Part shown: one piece after another, positions 35,865 through 44,375 of the stretch
How the letters are laid out: each line of letters opens with the position of its first letter
How positions within the stretch are numbered: the first letter of the stretch is position 1
Source of the DNA: Sediminibacterium sp.
Lineage (GTDB): Bacteria > Bacteroidota > Bacteroidia > Chitinophagales > Chitinophagaceae
Direction of reading: 5' to 3'
DNA length: 64,000 bases
Assembly: GCF_019264485.1 (NCBI RefSeq)
Contig: NZ_JAHVAA010000013.1
Span: 62,001 to 126,000 of the forward strand
Program-made: the position numbers and the translations under genes
Notes under the pieces: model-generated
Told to the model about the DNA's origin: nothing
The model's input: the letters and a program-made list of their open reading frames with translations, nothing else
Database searches by the model: none

Positions 35865-36845
35865 ATGATTGTAGATACACATCATAGGGTACATAATTAT
35901 TTACGGATATCGCTGACCGATAACTGTAATCTTCGTTGTTTTTATTGTATGCCGGAAGATGATTACGATTTTGCTTCGGCACAACAACTGATGCAGGCAG
36001 ATGAAATTGAAGCACTGGCAAAATTGTTTGTGAGCCAGGGGGTGACTAAAATAAGGCTCACTGGCGGTGAACCCCTGGTGAGAAAAGATGCAAAAGCAAT
36101 CATCAGGCAACTGGCACAATTGCCGGTAACCTTAACACTTACCACCAACGGTACCAGGCTGCATGATTTTGTAGATGTGTTGAAAGAGAGTAATGTACGA
36201 TCTGTAAATATCAGTCTCGATACTTTACAAGCCGACAAATTCCAGTTGCTCACCAAAAGGGATCAGTTCGGTATTGTGCAGCAAAATATTGGGTTGATGA
36301 TTGAAAAGGGCTTTCATGTAAAGGTGAATATGGTTGTGATGCGTGGTGTAAATGATTCGGAAATCAATGATTTTATTGCATGGACAAAAGATACACCTGT
36401 TCATGTTCGGTTTATTGAATTCATGCCTTTTAGCGGTAACCGCTGGACAAGCAATAAAGTATTTACGCTGGAAGATATTTTAGCAACTGTTTCAGAGAAA
36501 TATGAATTCATACCGCTGCAGGCGGAAAAAAATGATACGGCTAAGAAATTTATGGTACCGGAACATAAAGGAACATTTGCTGTAATCAGTACCATGAGTG
36601 CTCATTTCTGTGGCGATTGTAACCGCATCCGTTTAACGGCTGATGGCAAAATGAAAAATTGTCTGTTTTCAAAAGATGAAGTTGATCTGTTAACACCTTT
36701 GCGAAATGGAGAAGAAGTATTGCCTTTGATACATCAGTCTATTTCAACCAAAGCGGCACAACTGGGAGGGCAGTTTACACAAGACTATGAACTGTTGCAG
36801 GCAGATATTATTCAAAACAGGTCAATGATTACTATTGGCGGATAA
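35865..36845 (+). CDS. moaA: GTP 3',8-cyclase MoaA, radical SAM enzyme
   Basis: First enzyme of molybdenum cofactor synthesis: it converts GTP to 3',8-cyclo-GTP, with MoaC giving cPMP. The N-terminal radical SAM cluster ligands are Cys21, Cys25 and Cys28 (LTDNCNLRCFYCMP). The C-terminal cluster has CGDCNRIRLTADGKMKNC. The last two residues are Gly-Gly, which MoaA enzymes need for catalysis. Length (326) is normal. It starts four bases after mocA, so all cofactor genes are in one operon. Confidence 0.97.
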   Translation: MIVDTHHRVHNYLRISLTDNCNLRCFYCMPEDDYDFASAQQLMQADEIEALAKLFVSQGVTKIRLTGGEPLVRKDAKAIIRQLAQLPVTLTLTTNGTRLHDFVDVLKESNVRSVNISLDTLQADKFQLLTKRDQFGIVQQNIGLMIEKGFHVKVNMVVMRGVNDSEINDFIAWTKDTPVHVRFIEFMPFSGNRWTSNKVFTLEDILATVSEKYEFIPLQAEKNDTAKKFMVPEHKGTFAVISTMSAHFCGDCNRIRLTADGKMKNCLFSKDEVDLLTPLRNGEEVLPLIHQSISTKAAQLGGQFTQDYELLQADIIQNRSMITIGG

Positions 36846-36875
36846 GTAGATGCTTTAATAAAATATTTGACACAG

Positions 36876-38060
36876 ATGATCAGTGTATCAGAAGCCAGAG
36901 AAATTATTCAGCAATATGGTGCAGCATTACAGCCCTTATCTATGAAATTACAGGATGCTGTTGGCTGCAGACTGGCTGTTGATATATTTTCTCCACTTGA
37001 TATACCTGCCTATCCGCAATCATCGATGGATGGGTATGCTTTTTCTTTTGCAGACTGGCAAAATAATACCGGGTTACAAATTAAGGGAGAGATGGCAGCA
37101 GGAAGTAGTGATCAGTTTAAAATTGATCCAGACGCGGCCATCCGCATTTTTACAGGGGCTGCAGTACCACCTGGTGCCGATACAGTGGTGATGCAGGAAA
37201 AAATAACCGTTATAAATGGAGTATTACAGATACAGGACGAACAGTTAAAAAAAGGCGCCAATGTTCGTTTGAAAGGCTCAGAAATTAAAGCTGGTGAACT
37301 GGCTTTGTCGGCTGGAATGACTGTAACACCGGCCGCTATTGGTTTCCTGGCTGCAATGGGTATTACAGAATTGCTGGTTTTCCCACCGCCTGTCATTACA
37401 ATTATCATAACTGGCAATGAATTGCAAACGCCCGGTCATGAATTGTCATACGGGCAGGTATACGATTCCAATTCTTTTGCATTAACAGCAGCTTTACAGC
37501 AATGTGGTGTAAAGCAGGTACAACTCGTTCAGGTGTCTGATGAGTTAGAGAAGTTGACTCATCAATTGAAACAGGCATTGGAACAGAGTGATATTGTTTT
37601 ATTAACCGGAGGTGTAAGTGTGGGTGATTATGATTTTGTTGTAGCAGCAGCACAGCGTTGTGGTATCAGTACGCGTTTTCATAAACTGAAACAGCGACCC
37701 GGCAAACCGCTTTTCTTTGGTACAAAAGAATCAAAACTGATTTTCGGATTACCCGGTAATCCGTCTTCAGTGCTTACCTGTTTTTATATGTATGTGTTAC
37801 CAGTTGTAAACAAAATGATAAATGGAAAGAATGGGTTGTTGATAAAACAGGTTCCACTTTCCAGTGCTTATCAGAAAACAGCCGGGCTCACACATTTTTT
37901 AAAAGGGTATTTTGATGGCCATACAGTAAACCCCCTGGGCGCGCAGGAATCATACAGGATGCGTTCATTTGCCGGAGCGAATTGTCTGATTGAACTCGAT
38001 GAGGCAATCACAGATTGTGATCAGGGAACAATAGTCGCTGTTCACCTCTTACCCGAATAA
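36876..38060 (+). CDS. moeA: Molybdopterin molybdotransferase MoeA
   Basis: 394 residues from the ATG at 36876 (the frame can be extended three codons to a TTG). MoeA inserts molybdate into adenylylated molybdopterin. Present are DIPAYPQSSMDGYAF, the AVPPGADTVVMQE and KKGANVRLKGSEI blocks, the MoeA/MogA fold part TGNELQTPG, YGQVYDSNSFAL, LLTGGVSVGDYDF and the FGLPGNPSSVLTCFYMYV segment. Length is standard. It follows moaA with a 30-base gap and precedes a TauE/SafE permease gene. Confidence 0.95.
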   Translation: MISVSEAREIIQQYGAALQPLSMKLQDAVGCRLAVDIFSPLDIPAYPQSSMDGYAFSFADWQNNTGLQIKGEMAAGSSDQFKIDPDAAIRIFTGAAVPPGADTVVMQEKITVINGVLQIQDEQLKKGANVRLKGSEIKAGELALSAGMTVTPAAIGFLAAMGITELLVFPPPVITIIITGNELQTPGHELSYGQVYDSNSFALTAALQQCGVKQVQLVQVSDELEKLTHQLKQALEQSDIVLLTGGVSVGDYDFVVAAAQRCGISTRFHKLKQRPGKPLFFGTKESKLIFGLPGNPSSVLTCFYMYVLPVVNKMINGKNGLLIKQVPLSSAYQKTAGLTHFLKGYFDGHTVNPLGAQESYRMRSFAGANCLIELDEAITDCDQGTIVAVHLLPE

Positions 38061-38069
38061 TAATATGTA

Positions 38070-38807
38070 ATGGATAGTATATTTCTGTTTTATATTTTAT
38101 TGCTTCTTGTAGCATTCCTTTATGCATCGGTAGGGCATGGTGGTGCCAGCGGTTACCTGGCATTAATGGCCTTGTTTAGTGTGGCACCGGAAGTAATGAA
38201 ACCAACTGCTTTATTGCTGAACCTGTTTGTATCACTTACTGCTTTTCTGCAATTCTACCGGGGGAAACATTTTGTATGGAAAGTATTTTTTCCATTGGCA
38301 CTGGCATCGGTACCGATGGCTTTTATAGGAGGGTTGATTATAATTGACGCAACGATCTATAAAAAAATACTCGGATTACTGCTGGTATTCTCTGTGATTC
38401 GTTTACTGATGCCGGCAAAAAATACCTCATCCGAACTGAAACCTGCTCATTTCTCCGGAGCATTGATAATGGGTGGGGGAATAGGGTTATTATCAGGAAT
38501 GATTGGAATTGGAGGAGGTATTATACTTTCACCTTTATTGATTTTTTTTAACTGGACAGATCAGAAGCAGACTGCAGCCATCAGTGCATTATTCATTTTT
38601 GTAAATTCAGCAGCTGGTTTATTGGGACAATTAACGAATGGTATTCAGTTTAGCACAGATATGTATTGGTACGTGGTGATTGCTTTTGCAGGTGGGCTGG
38701 GAGGTGCTTATTTCGGGTCAATGAAATTCAGGCAGCTGGTTATGAAAAAAATACTGGCGCTGGTATTGGTTGTGGCAGCGTATAAATTATTGTTTACAGG
38801 AGCCTAA
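38070..38807 (+). CDS. TauE/SafE-family membrane permease
   Basis: 245 residues with about seven to eight hydrophobic helices. The TauE/SafE repeats are visible: YASVGHGGASGYLALMALF near the N terminus and GLLSGMIGIGGGIILSPLL in the second half. The family moves sulfite, sulfonates or other small anions. It lies between moeA and moaD in a cofactor operon, with no ModABC molybdate transporter in sight. It may therefore supply an anion (molybdate or a sulfur species), or export sulfite. The role is inference; only the family is seen. Confidence 0.88.
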   Translation: MDSIFLFYILLLLVAFLYASVGHGGASGYLALMALFSVAPEVMKPTALLLNLFVSLTAFLQFYRGKHFVWKVFFPLALASVPMAFIGGLIIIDATIYKKILGLLLVFSVIRLLMPAKNTSSELKPAHFSGALIMGGGIGLLSGMIGIGGGIILSPLLIFFNWTDQKQTAAISALFIFVNSAAGLLGQLTNGIQFSTDMYWYVVIAFAGGLGGAYFGSMKFRQLVMKKILALVLVVAAYKLLFTGA

Positions 38808-38839
38808 CAAGCAGTAAGTTTAGTATAGAATTTGATAAC

Positions 38840-39073
38840 ATGAAAACAAGAGTTCTCTTATTTGGACAATTAGCAGAAATAACCGGCTCCAAAGAATTGG
38901 AAATGGAAGGTTGTGCGGATACCGCTGCTTTATTGTCAATACTACATGAGCAGTTCCCTGTGCTGGCTCAATCTAAATATGTAGTGGCGGTTAACCAGGA
39001 GATGATTTCCGGAAATAAAAACTTACCTGAAAATAGTATTGTGGCCTTGCTGCCACCATTTTCTGGAGGATAA
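38840..39073 (+). CDS. moaD: Molybdopterin synthase small subunit MoaD
   Basis: 77-residue ubiquitin-like sulfur carrier. It starts KTRVLLFGQLAEITG and ends PPFSGG; the terminal Gly-Gly is adenylylated by MoeB and turned into a thiocarboxylate. Length and both ends are typical. MoaE and MoeB genes follow in the same operon. The MoeB start codon lies one base past its stop. Confidence 0.95.
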   Translation: MKTRVLLFGQLAEITGSKELEMEGCADTAALLSILHEQFPVLAQSKYVVAVNQEMISGNKNLPENSIVALLPPFSGG

Positions 39074-39074
39074 T

Positions 39075-40199
39075 ATGCAGAAAGAAATTTCATACGAACG
39101 ATACCAGCGACAGATGATATTACCCGGCTTTGGGGAGCATGCCCAAGGGCAGTTGGCTGATGCAAGTGTATTGGTCATTGGTGCTGGTGGGTTGGGATGT
39201 CCGGTTTTACAATATCTGGTTGCTGCAGGTGTGGGTAGAATTGGTATTGCAGATGGCGATTCGGTATCGCTTAGTAATCTTCACAGACAGGTGTTGTTTC
39301 ATACATCTGATATTGGAAAGAACAAAGCGGAAACAGCAGCTGATCGTCTGCGTAGATTAAATCCTGAGATAGTTATCCAACCTATTGCTGAAAATGTAAG
39401 CAGCAGAAATTTGCTGGAAATTATATCTGCATTTGATATCGTGGTTGATGGTACTGATAATTTCGCCACGAGGTACATGATTAATGATGCCTGTGTATTG
39501 ATGAATAAGGTATTGGTATATGCTGCCGTTTCAAGGTTTGAAGGACAGGTAGCCATTTTTAATTATCCAACGGCACAGGCAGGAAGATCCTCAAATTACC
39601 GTGATCTTTTTCCGGAACCCCCTGGAGAAAATGAAATACTCAATTGTGCCGACGCAGGTGTAATAGGTGTATTGCCTGGTATCATAGGTTCCATGCAGGC
39701 AAACGAAGTAATTAAGGTAATTACCGGTATGGGAGAGCTACTTGTGAATCAACTGCTCACTTTCAATGCCATGACTAACCAGCTGTACACTGTAAAAATT
39801 ACAGCTAAGCAAGAGACAGCACAGCTAATACCCCAAACCGCAGCAGCATTCGAAAAAACAGATTATGCATGGCTTTGTGCTTCTCCCTCGACAGTAAATG
39901 AAATTGATGCCAGAACCTTCAATAACTTAGTTCAAAAAGGAAATATTGATATAGTAGATGTACGGGAATTACATGAAATGCCTGCAGTGGATGAATTTCA
40001 ACATTACCGTATTCCATTGGCAGAGCTTAAAACAGCATACCTGCAACTAAAAAATGATACAGTTGTTGTATTTTGTCAGTCGGGAAAAAGAAGTCTGCTG
40101 GCCATGAAATTCTTGTCGGAGCAATTGGGTACCACCAAACGTATCCATAGTTTACAAGGAGGTATTATTGCCTGGAAAACATTTTGTCAAACGAAATGA
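39075..40199 (+). CDS. moeB: MoeB/ThiF-type adenylyltransferase with C-terminal rhodanese domain
   Basis: 374 residues from the ATG at 39075, preceded by GGAGGATAAT, one of the few strong Shine-Dalgarno sequences in the window. The E1-like domain (YQRQMILPGFGEHAQGQL, GAGGLGCPVLQYL, NLHRQVLFHTSDIGKNK, VDGTDNFATRYMINDAC) activates MoaD. A C-terminal rhodanese domain (IDVRELHEMP, VVFCQSGKRSLLAMKFL with the active cysteine) probably supplies sulfur. This MOCS3-like fusion can do both steps. One typical feature is missing: I see only a few of the zinc-binding cysteines of E. coli MoeB. Longer frame from 39039 overlaps moaD and is rejected. Confidence 0.92.
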   Translation: MQKEISYERYQRQMILPGFGEHAQGQLADASVLVIGAGGLGCPVLQYLVAAGVGRIGIADGDSVSLSNLHRQVLFHTSDIGKNKAETAADRLRRLNPEIVIQPIAENVSSRNLLEIISAFDIVVDGTDNFATRYMINDACVLMNKVLVYAAVSRFEGQVAIFNYPTAQAGRSSNYRDLFPEPPGENEILNCADAGVIGVLPGIIGSMQANEVIKVITGMGELLVNQLLTFNAMTNQLYTVKITAKQETAQLIPQTAAAFEKTDYAWLCASPSTVNEIDARTFNNLVQKGNIDIVDVRELHEMPAVDEFQHYRIPLAELKTAYLQLKNDTVVVFCQSGKRSLLAMKFLSEQLGTTKRIHSLQGGIIAWKTFCQTK

Positions 40200-40200
40200 T

Positions 40201-40644
40201 ATGAAAGAAGTAAAACTTAAAAATATATTTGTACAGGGGGCAATAGCAGCTTCATTTATTGCAGACAGTATTCAAAAACACAGTTCCAAAACAGGAATAG
40301 GAGGGCATAGCATTTTCCTTGGTCAGGTTCGGGCCGATGAAATCAAAGGTAAAAAAGTTACTGCTATCGAGTATACATCGTATGAAGAAATGGCTTTACC
40401 AAAAATGCATGAGATCAGGGAAGCGATTTTTGAGAAGTATGAATTAACCTGTATGCATGTATATCACAGTCTGGGTAAAGTGCAGGCAGGAGAAATCTGT
40501 TTGTTTGTATTTACATCGGCCCCTCATCGTAAAGCCGCTATTGAAGCCTGTGCTGAACTGGTGGAAAGAATAAAAGCTGAACTGCCGGTTTGGGGAGCAG
40601 AACTGTTTGAAGACAATACACATCAGTGGAAACTGAATCAATAA
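40201..40644 (+). CDS. moaE: Molybdopterin synthase catalytic subunit MoaE
   Basis: 147 residues from the ATG at 40201 (the frame runs back to 40168 but overlaps moeB). Family motifs: GGHSIFLGQVRADEIKG, VTAIEYTSYEEMA, VYHSLGKVQAGEICLFV and PHRKAAIEACAELVERIKA, ending with a lysine-tryptophan segment typical of MoaE (VWGAELFEDNTHQWK). With MoaD it converts cPMP to molybdopterin. It is one base past the moeB stop and two bases before the moaCB gene. Confidence 0.94.
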   Translation: MKEVKLKNIFVQGAIAASFIADSIQKHSSKTGIGGHSIFLGQVRADEIKGKKVTAIEYTSYEEMALPKMHEIREAIFEKYELTCMHVYHSLGKVQAGEICLFVFTSAPHRKAAIEACAELVERIKAELPVWGAELFEDNTHQWKLNQ

Positions 40645-40646
40645 TT

Positions 40647-41558
40647 ATGGTTGATATAACATCAAAGTCAAATACACTCAGGCAGGCAATAGCCACTGCA
40701 ACACTTACTGTGTCAAAACAGGAGACAATAGATGCTGTACGGAACAAACAGGTGCCCAAGGGCGATGTATTTGAGTTTTCCCGTGCTGCCGGTTTACTGG
40801 CTATTAAAAAAACCAGTGACCTGATTCCCGATTGTCATCCTTTGCCTATTGAATTTGCTTCCATCAAACATGAAATAAACGGGCTCACGATACTTATTAC
40901 CGTTGAAGTACATACTATTTATAAAACCGGAGTTGAAGTGGAAGCCATGCACGGTGCCTCTGTTACCGCATTAACCATGTATGATATGTTGAAGCCATTG
41001 GATAAAAACGTTGAAATATCCAATATCAGGCTGGAGCAAAAGAAAGGAGGTAAGTCTGAGCATTTGCCTGTTGATGCGGGCACATTAACCTGTGCTGTAA
41101 TTGTTTGTTCCGATACAGTCTCGACCGGAGAGAAAGAAGATGTTTCCGGCAAAACCATTGTGCAAAAAATGGAGCAACTGGGTGTGAAAGTTTCAGCATA
41201 CAAGATCATTCCAGACGATATACAACATATACAGGATCAGGTAAAGTCATATGCAGAACAAGGTTATAACCTCGTATTGTTTACTGGCGGAACCGGCTTG
41301 TCGCCCAGAGATGTAACACCCGATGCCATTGAACCTTTATTAGACAGAATTGTTCCGGGTATTATGGAAGCGGCAAGAAATTACGGACAACAGCGAACAC
41401 CCTATGCTATGTTATCGAGAGGTGTTGCTGGTTATGTAAAAGATACGCTTGTCATTACCTTGCCCGGATCAGTAAAAGGAGTGAAGGAAACAATGGATGC
41501 TATATTTCCATACGTGCTTCATCTCTTTAAAGTGGTCAAAGGAGAGCGGCATGAATAG
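40647..41558 (+). CDS. moaCB: MoaC-MoaB fusion: cPMP synthase plus molybdopterin adenylyltransferase
   Basis: 303 residues from the ATG at 40647. Residues to about 145 are MoaC (SKSNTLRQAIATATLTVS, PDCHPLPIEF, KTGVEVEAMHGASVTALTMY), which completes cPMP formation after MoaA. From about 150 to the end is a MoaB/MogA domain (CAVIVCSDTVSTGEKED, VLFTGGTGLSPRDVTPDAI, LPGSVKGVKE), which adenylylates molybdopterin before MoeA acts. Fusing an early and a late enzyme in one chain is known in some bacteria. Start chosen because the earlier GTG/ATG positions fall within moaE. It ends the cofactor gene run; a 135-base gap follows. Confidence 0.93.
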   Translation: MVDITSKSNTLRQAIATATLTVSKQETIDAVRNKQVPKGDVFEFSRAAGLLAIKKTSDLIPDCHPLPIEFASIKHEINGLTILITVEVHTIYKTGVEVEAMHGASVTALTMYDMLKPLDKNVEISNIRLEQKKGGKSEHLPVDAGTLTCAVIVCSDTVSTGEKEDVSGKTIVQKMEQLGVKVSAYKIIPDDIQHIQDQVKSYAEQGYNLVLFTGGTGLSPRDVTPDAIEPLLDRIVPGIMEAARNYGQQRTPYAMLSRGVAGYVKDTLVITLPGSVKGVKETMDAIFPYVLHLFKVVKGERHE

Positions 41559-41693
41559 TCGCTTACCGGAAGGGTAAAACCAGGATAGTGAGGATGAGTT
41601 GTTTACAGGAGCCATTGACCGATTTTTGTTCAATTGGCTTTTCTTTTTCTGAGATAATACTTAGTTTACGAATACTATAAATCCATCTCCCAT

Positions 41694-42158
41694 ATGCCAA
41701 AGTATAATTTTACAGTAAATAACAGGCAAGTATCTGTGGAAGCAGATGCCGACACGCCACTTCTCTGGGTGTTACGCGATCAGTTAAACCTGGTAGGAAC
41801 CAAGTATGGTTGCGGCGTGGCACAATGTGGAGCCTGTACTATTCATTACAACGGAAGCCCGGTTCGTTCATGCCAGTTGCCTGTATCGGCAGTTGGAACA
41901 GGTAAAGTGGTAACCATTGAAGGATTGAGTGAAAAGGGAGATCACCCTGTACAACAGGCATGGGTAGAAATGGATGTGGCTCAGTGCGGTTATTGCCAGT
42001 CGGGCCAGATCATGGCTGCAGTGGCTTTACTGAAAAAGAATCCAAAGCCCAGCGACGAAGAAATTGATTCAACCATTACCAATATCTGCCGTTGCGGTAC
42101 CAATGTACGCATCCGTAAAGCCATTCACCTGGCTGCATCAAAAGGAGGTAAGTTATGA
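41694..42158 (+). CDS. 2Fe-2S subunit of a molybdopterin oxidoreductase (IorA-like), copy 2
   Basis: 154 residues with the same cluster ligands as copy 1: Cys40, Cys45, Cys48 and Cys60, then Cys98, Cys101, Cys132 and Cys134. The motif [13 protein letters not shown] is identical in both. It overlaps its Mo-subunit gene by four bases (ATGA), whereas copy 1 has a 35-base gap. The 135-base spacer before it may hold a separate promoter. No cytochrome gene is adjacent to this copy, so its electron acceptor is unknown. Confidence 0.95.
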   Translation: MPKYNFTVNNRQVSVEADADTPLLWVLRDQLNLVGTKYGCGVAQCGACTIHYNGSPVRSCQLPVSAVGTGKVVTIEGLSEKGDHPVQQAWVEMDVAQCGYCQSGQIMAAVALLKKNPKPSDEEIDSTITNICRCGTNVRIRKAIHLAASKGGKL

Positions 42159-44263
42159 GTACATCATCTGTATCAAGAAGAAATTTTCTGAGAGTCAGCA
42201 TGATCGCCGGTGGCGGTATGCTGGTTGGTTTTTCAACATTGGGTAAAGATGAAAAGGCAACAATGGATGAAACGCCATTCTCACCCAATGTATATATAAA
42301 AATTGCGCCTGATGGTAAAATCACGCTGGTATCGCCCAATCCGGAGATTGGTCAGGGCGTAAAAACATCACTGGTGATGCTGATTGCCGAAGAGATGAAT
42401 GTAGACTGGCAAAAAATACAGGTGGAAATAGCACCACTTGATGCAAAATATGGTAGCCAGACAACAGGTGGTAGCGGAGCAGTAAGAAGCCGTTATACAC
42501 CACTCAGACAAGCAGGTGCTACTGCGAGGGTATTGTTGATAGCTGCTGCTGCAGATACCTGGGGTGTTGCTGCGGCTGATTGTTATGCGGAGAATGGTTT
42601 TGTAGTGAGTAAAATAGCGGGCAAAAAACTTTCTTTTGGTGAGCTGGCAACCAAAGCGGCTTCCATGCCGGTGCCGGCCAATGTTCCATTAAAAGATCCG
42701 AAAGAGTTCAAGATCATCGGCACGCGTGTAAAAGATGTGGATGCACAAGCCATCGTTACAGGAAAACCTTTATTTGGAATTGATACAAGACGAGAGGGAA
42801 TGTTATTTGCTGTTGTGGCAAGACCACCGGCACACGGAAAAAAACTGCAGTCATTTGATGACAGTGCAGCATTAAAAATAACAGGGGTGAAAAAAGTAGT
42901 ACAGGTAAAGAGTAGTGTAGCTGTACTGGCAACTTCTACCTGGGCCGCCATCAAAGGAAGAGCCGCATTAAAAATAAATTGGGAAGATGCTGCTAAACTG
43001 GAAAGTACTACCGATCATGATAAAGCATTCAGGGAATTATTGAGTAAACCTGCTGCTACCCCTAACCGCAATGACGGAGATGTGGATACAGCCATGGCAT
43101 CTGCCTCAAAAGTACTGGATGTGTATTATGAAGTACCTGTATTATCGCATGCGCAGATGGAACCATTGAATTTCTATGCAGATGTACGTGATGGTAAAGC
43201 AGAACTATACGGACCCACGCAAGTGCCACAAAATTTAGTTGCTACAGTTGCCAGAGAACTGAATATACCTCCGGCCAATATTACATTAGGCTTGCCCAGA
43301 CAGGGTGGTGGATTTGGCAGAAAGCTACGTCCTGATAACGGCGTAGAAGCAGCATTGATTTCTCAGGCAGCACAATGTCCTGTTCAGGTGCAGTGGACGC
43401 GTGAAGATGATATGCAGAACGATTTCTATCGCGCCAGCGGAATGTTCCGCTTTAAAGCTGCAGTTAAAGATGGTAACCTGGAAGCATGGCAACAATCATT
43501 TGCCTGTTTGGGTAATGGAAGAAGCCCCGACACTTATCCGGCAGGCGCATTGAAAAACCTACGGATTGAAAGTTATAGTTTACCTACTAATATTCCCACA
43601 GGACCGTGGCGTGCACCAACACATAATGTGCAGGCTTTTGCCAATGAATGTTTTATGGATGAAGTAGCCACAGAGCTGAAAAAAGATCCGGTGGCATTTC
43701 GTCTTGAATTGCTGAAAAAGGCAAAGGAACAACCAGTAGGCCGACTGGCTTATGATCCGGATAAGTTTATCAGTGTCATAGAGTTGGTTGCCAAAATGTG
43801 TAACTGGGGGAAAACACCCGCAAATACCTACCGTGGATTTTCAACCTGGTTCTCTTTCAATAGTTATGTGGCACAGGTCGTAGAAATTCAAATGGAGAAA
43901 GGAAAACCCAAAATAACAAAAGTTTACTGTGCAGTTCATTGCGGCAGGGTAGTGAACCTGAGTGGCGCCGAAAACCAGGTGCAGGGCGCCGTGGTTGATG
44001 GATTGGGACATGCCATGTATACTAAACTCACATTCCAGAATGGAGCGGCAGTTCAAACCAATTTCGGTCCCTATAATTTTGTAAGAATGCGCAACACACC
44101 ATTAGATGTAGTAGTAGGATTTGTGCCTTCTGAAGAAAACCCTACCGGATTGGGAGAACCAGGACTGCCACCAATTGCACCCGCATTGGCGAATGCCCTG
44201 TTCGCTGCAACTGGCAAACGTTTCAGAAGAATGCCTTTTACAGATGATATACAGTTTGCATAA
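42155..44263 (+). CDS. Molybdopterin-binding subunit, isoquinoline 1-oxidoreductase-like, copy 2
   Basis: 702 residues with a Tat motif (SRRNFLRVSMIAGGGMLVGF). The family blocks are present: GQGVKTSLVMLIAEEM, TGGSGAVRSRY, LFGIDTRREGMLFAVVARPP, RQGGGFGRKLRPD, and GLGEPGLPPIAPALANALF with the catalytic glutamate. It is related to copy 1 along its length but clearly diverged, so the two enzymes probably have different substrates. Secreted aldehyde or N-heterocycle oxidoreductase activity is inferred from the family. It shares the maturation genes (xdhC, mocA) upstream. Confidence 0.93.
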   Translation: MSTSSVSRRNFLRVSMIAGGGMLVGFSTLGKDEKATMDETPFSPNVYIKIAPDGKITLVSPNPEIGQGVKTSLVMLIAEEMNVDWQKIQVEIAPLDAKYGSQTTGGSGAVRSRYTPLRQAGATARVLLIAAAADTWGVAAADCYAENGFVVSKIAGKKLSFGELATKAASMPVPANVPLKDPKEFKIIGTRVKDVDAQAIVTGKPLFGIDTRREGMLFAVVARPPAHGKKLQSFDDSAALKITGVKKVVQVKSSVAVLATSTWAAIKGRAALKINWEDAAKLESTTDHDKAFRELLSKPAATPNRNDGDVDTAMASASKVLDVYYEVPVLSHAQMEPLNFYADVRDGKAELYGPTQVPQNLVATVARELNIPPANITLGLPRQGGGFGRKLRPDNGVEAALISQAAQCPVQVQWTREDDMQNDFYRASGMFRFKAAVKDGNLEAWQQSFACLGNGRSPDTYPAGALKNLRIESYSLPTNIPTGPWRAPTHNVQAFANECFMDEVATELKKDPVAFRLELLKKAKEQPVGRLAYDPDKFISVIELVAKMCNWGKTPANTYRGFSTWFSFNSYVAQVVEIQMEKGKPKITKVYCAVHCGRVVNLSGAENQVQGAVVDGLGHAMYTKLTFQNGAAVQTNFGPYNFVRMRNTPLDVVVGFVPSEENPTGLGEPGLPPIAPALANALFAATGKRFRRMPFTDDIQFA

Positions 44264-44269
44264 AAAAGA

Positions 44270-44334
44270 ATTGCCACTGAAAGCACAGAAATACACTGAA
44301 TAATTCTGTGTTCTTCTGTGCGCTCAGTGGCAAT
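44270..44334. terminator. Long hairpin between convergent genes (Mo subunit 2 / DUF4197)
   Basis: ATTGCCACTGA (44270-44280) pairs with TCAGTGGCAAT (44324-44334), and inside it GCACAGAA (44283-44290) pairs with TTCTGTGC (44314-44321), around words with ACACTGAA and TTCTGTGT. It lies between convergent stop codons and so can terminate both transcripts. A word pair ATCCGACATCAGACAT follows at about 44355. Confidence 0.75.
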
Positions 44335-44375
44335 AAAACTACTATCGAAAATCATATCCGACATCAGACATTTTC

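Noticed and set aside
39039..39074. Upstream start of the MoeB gene
   Set aside because: It lies inside moaD; the ATG at 39075 has a strong Shine-Dalgarno sequence.
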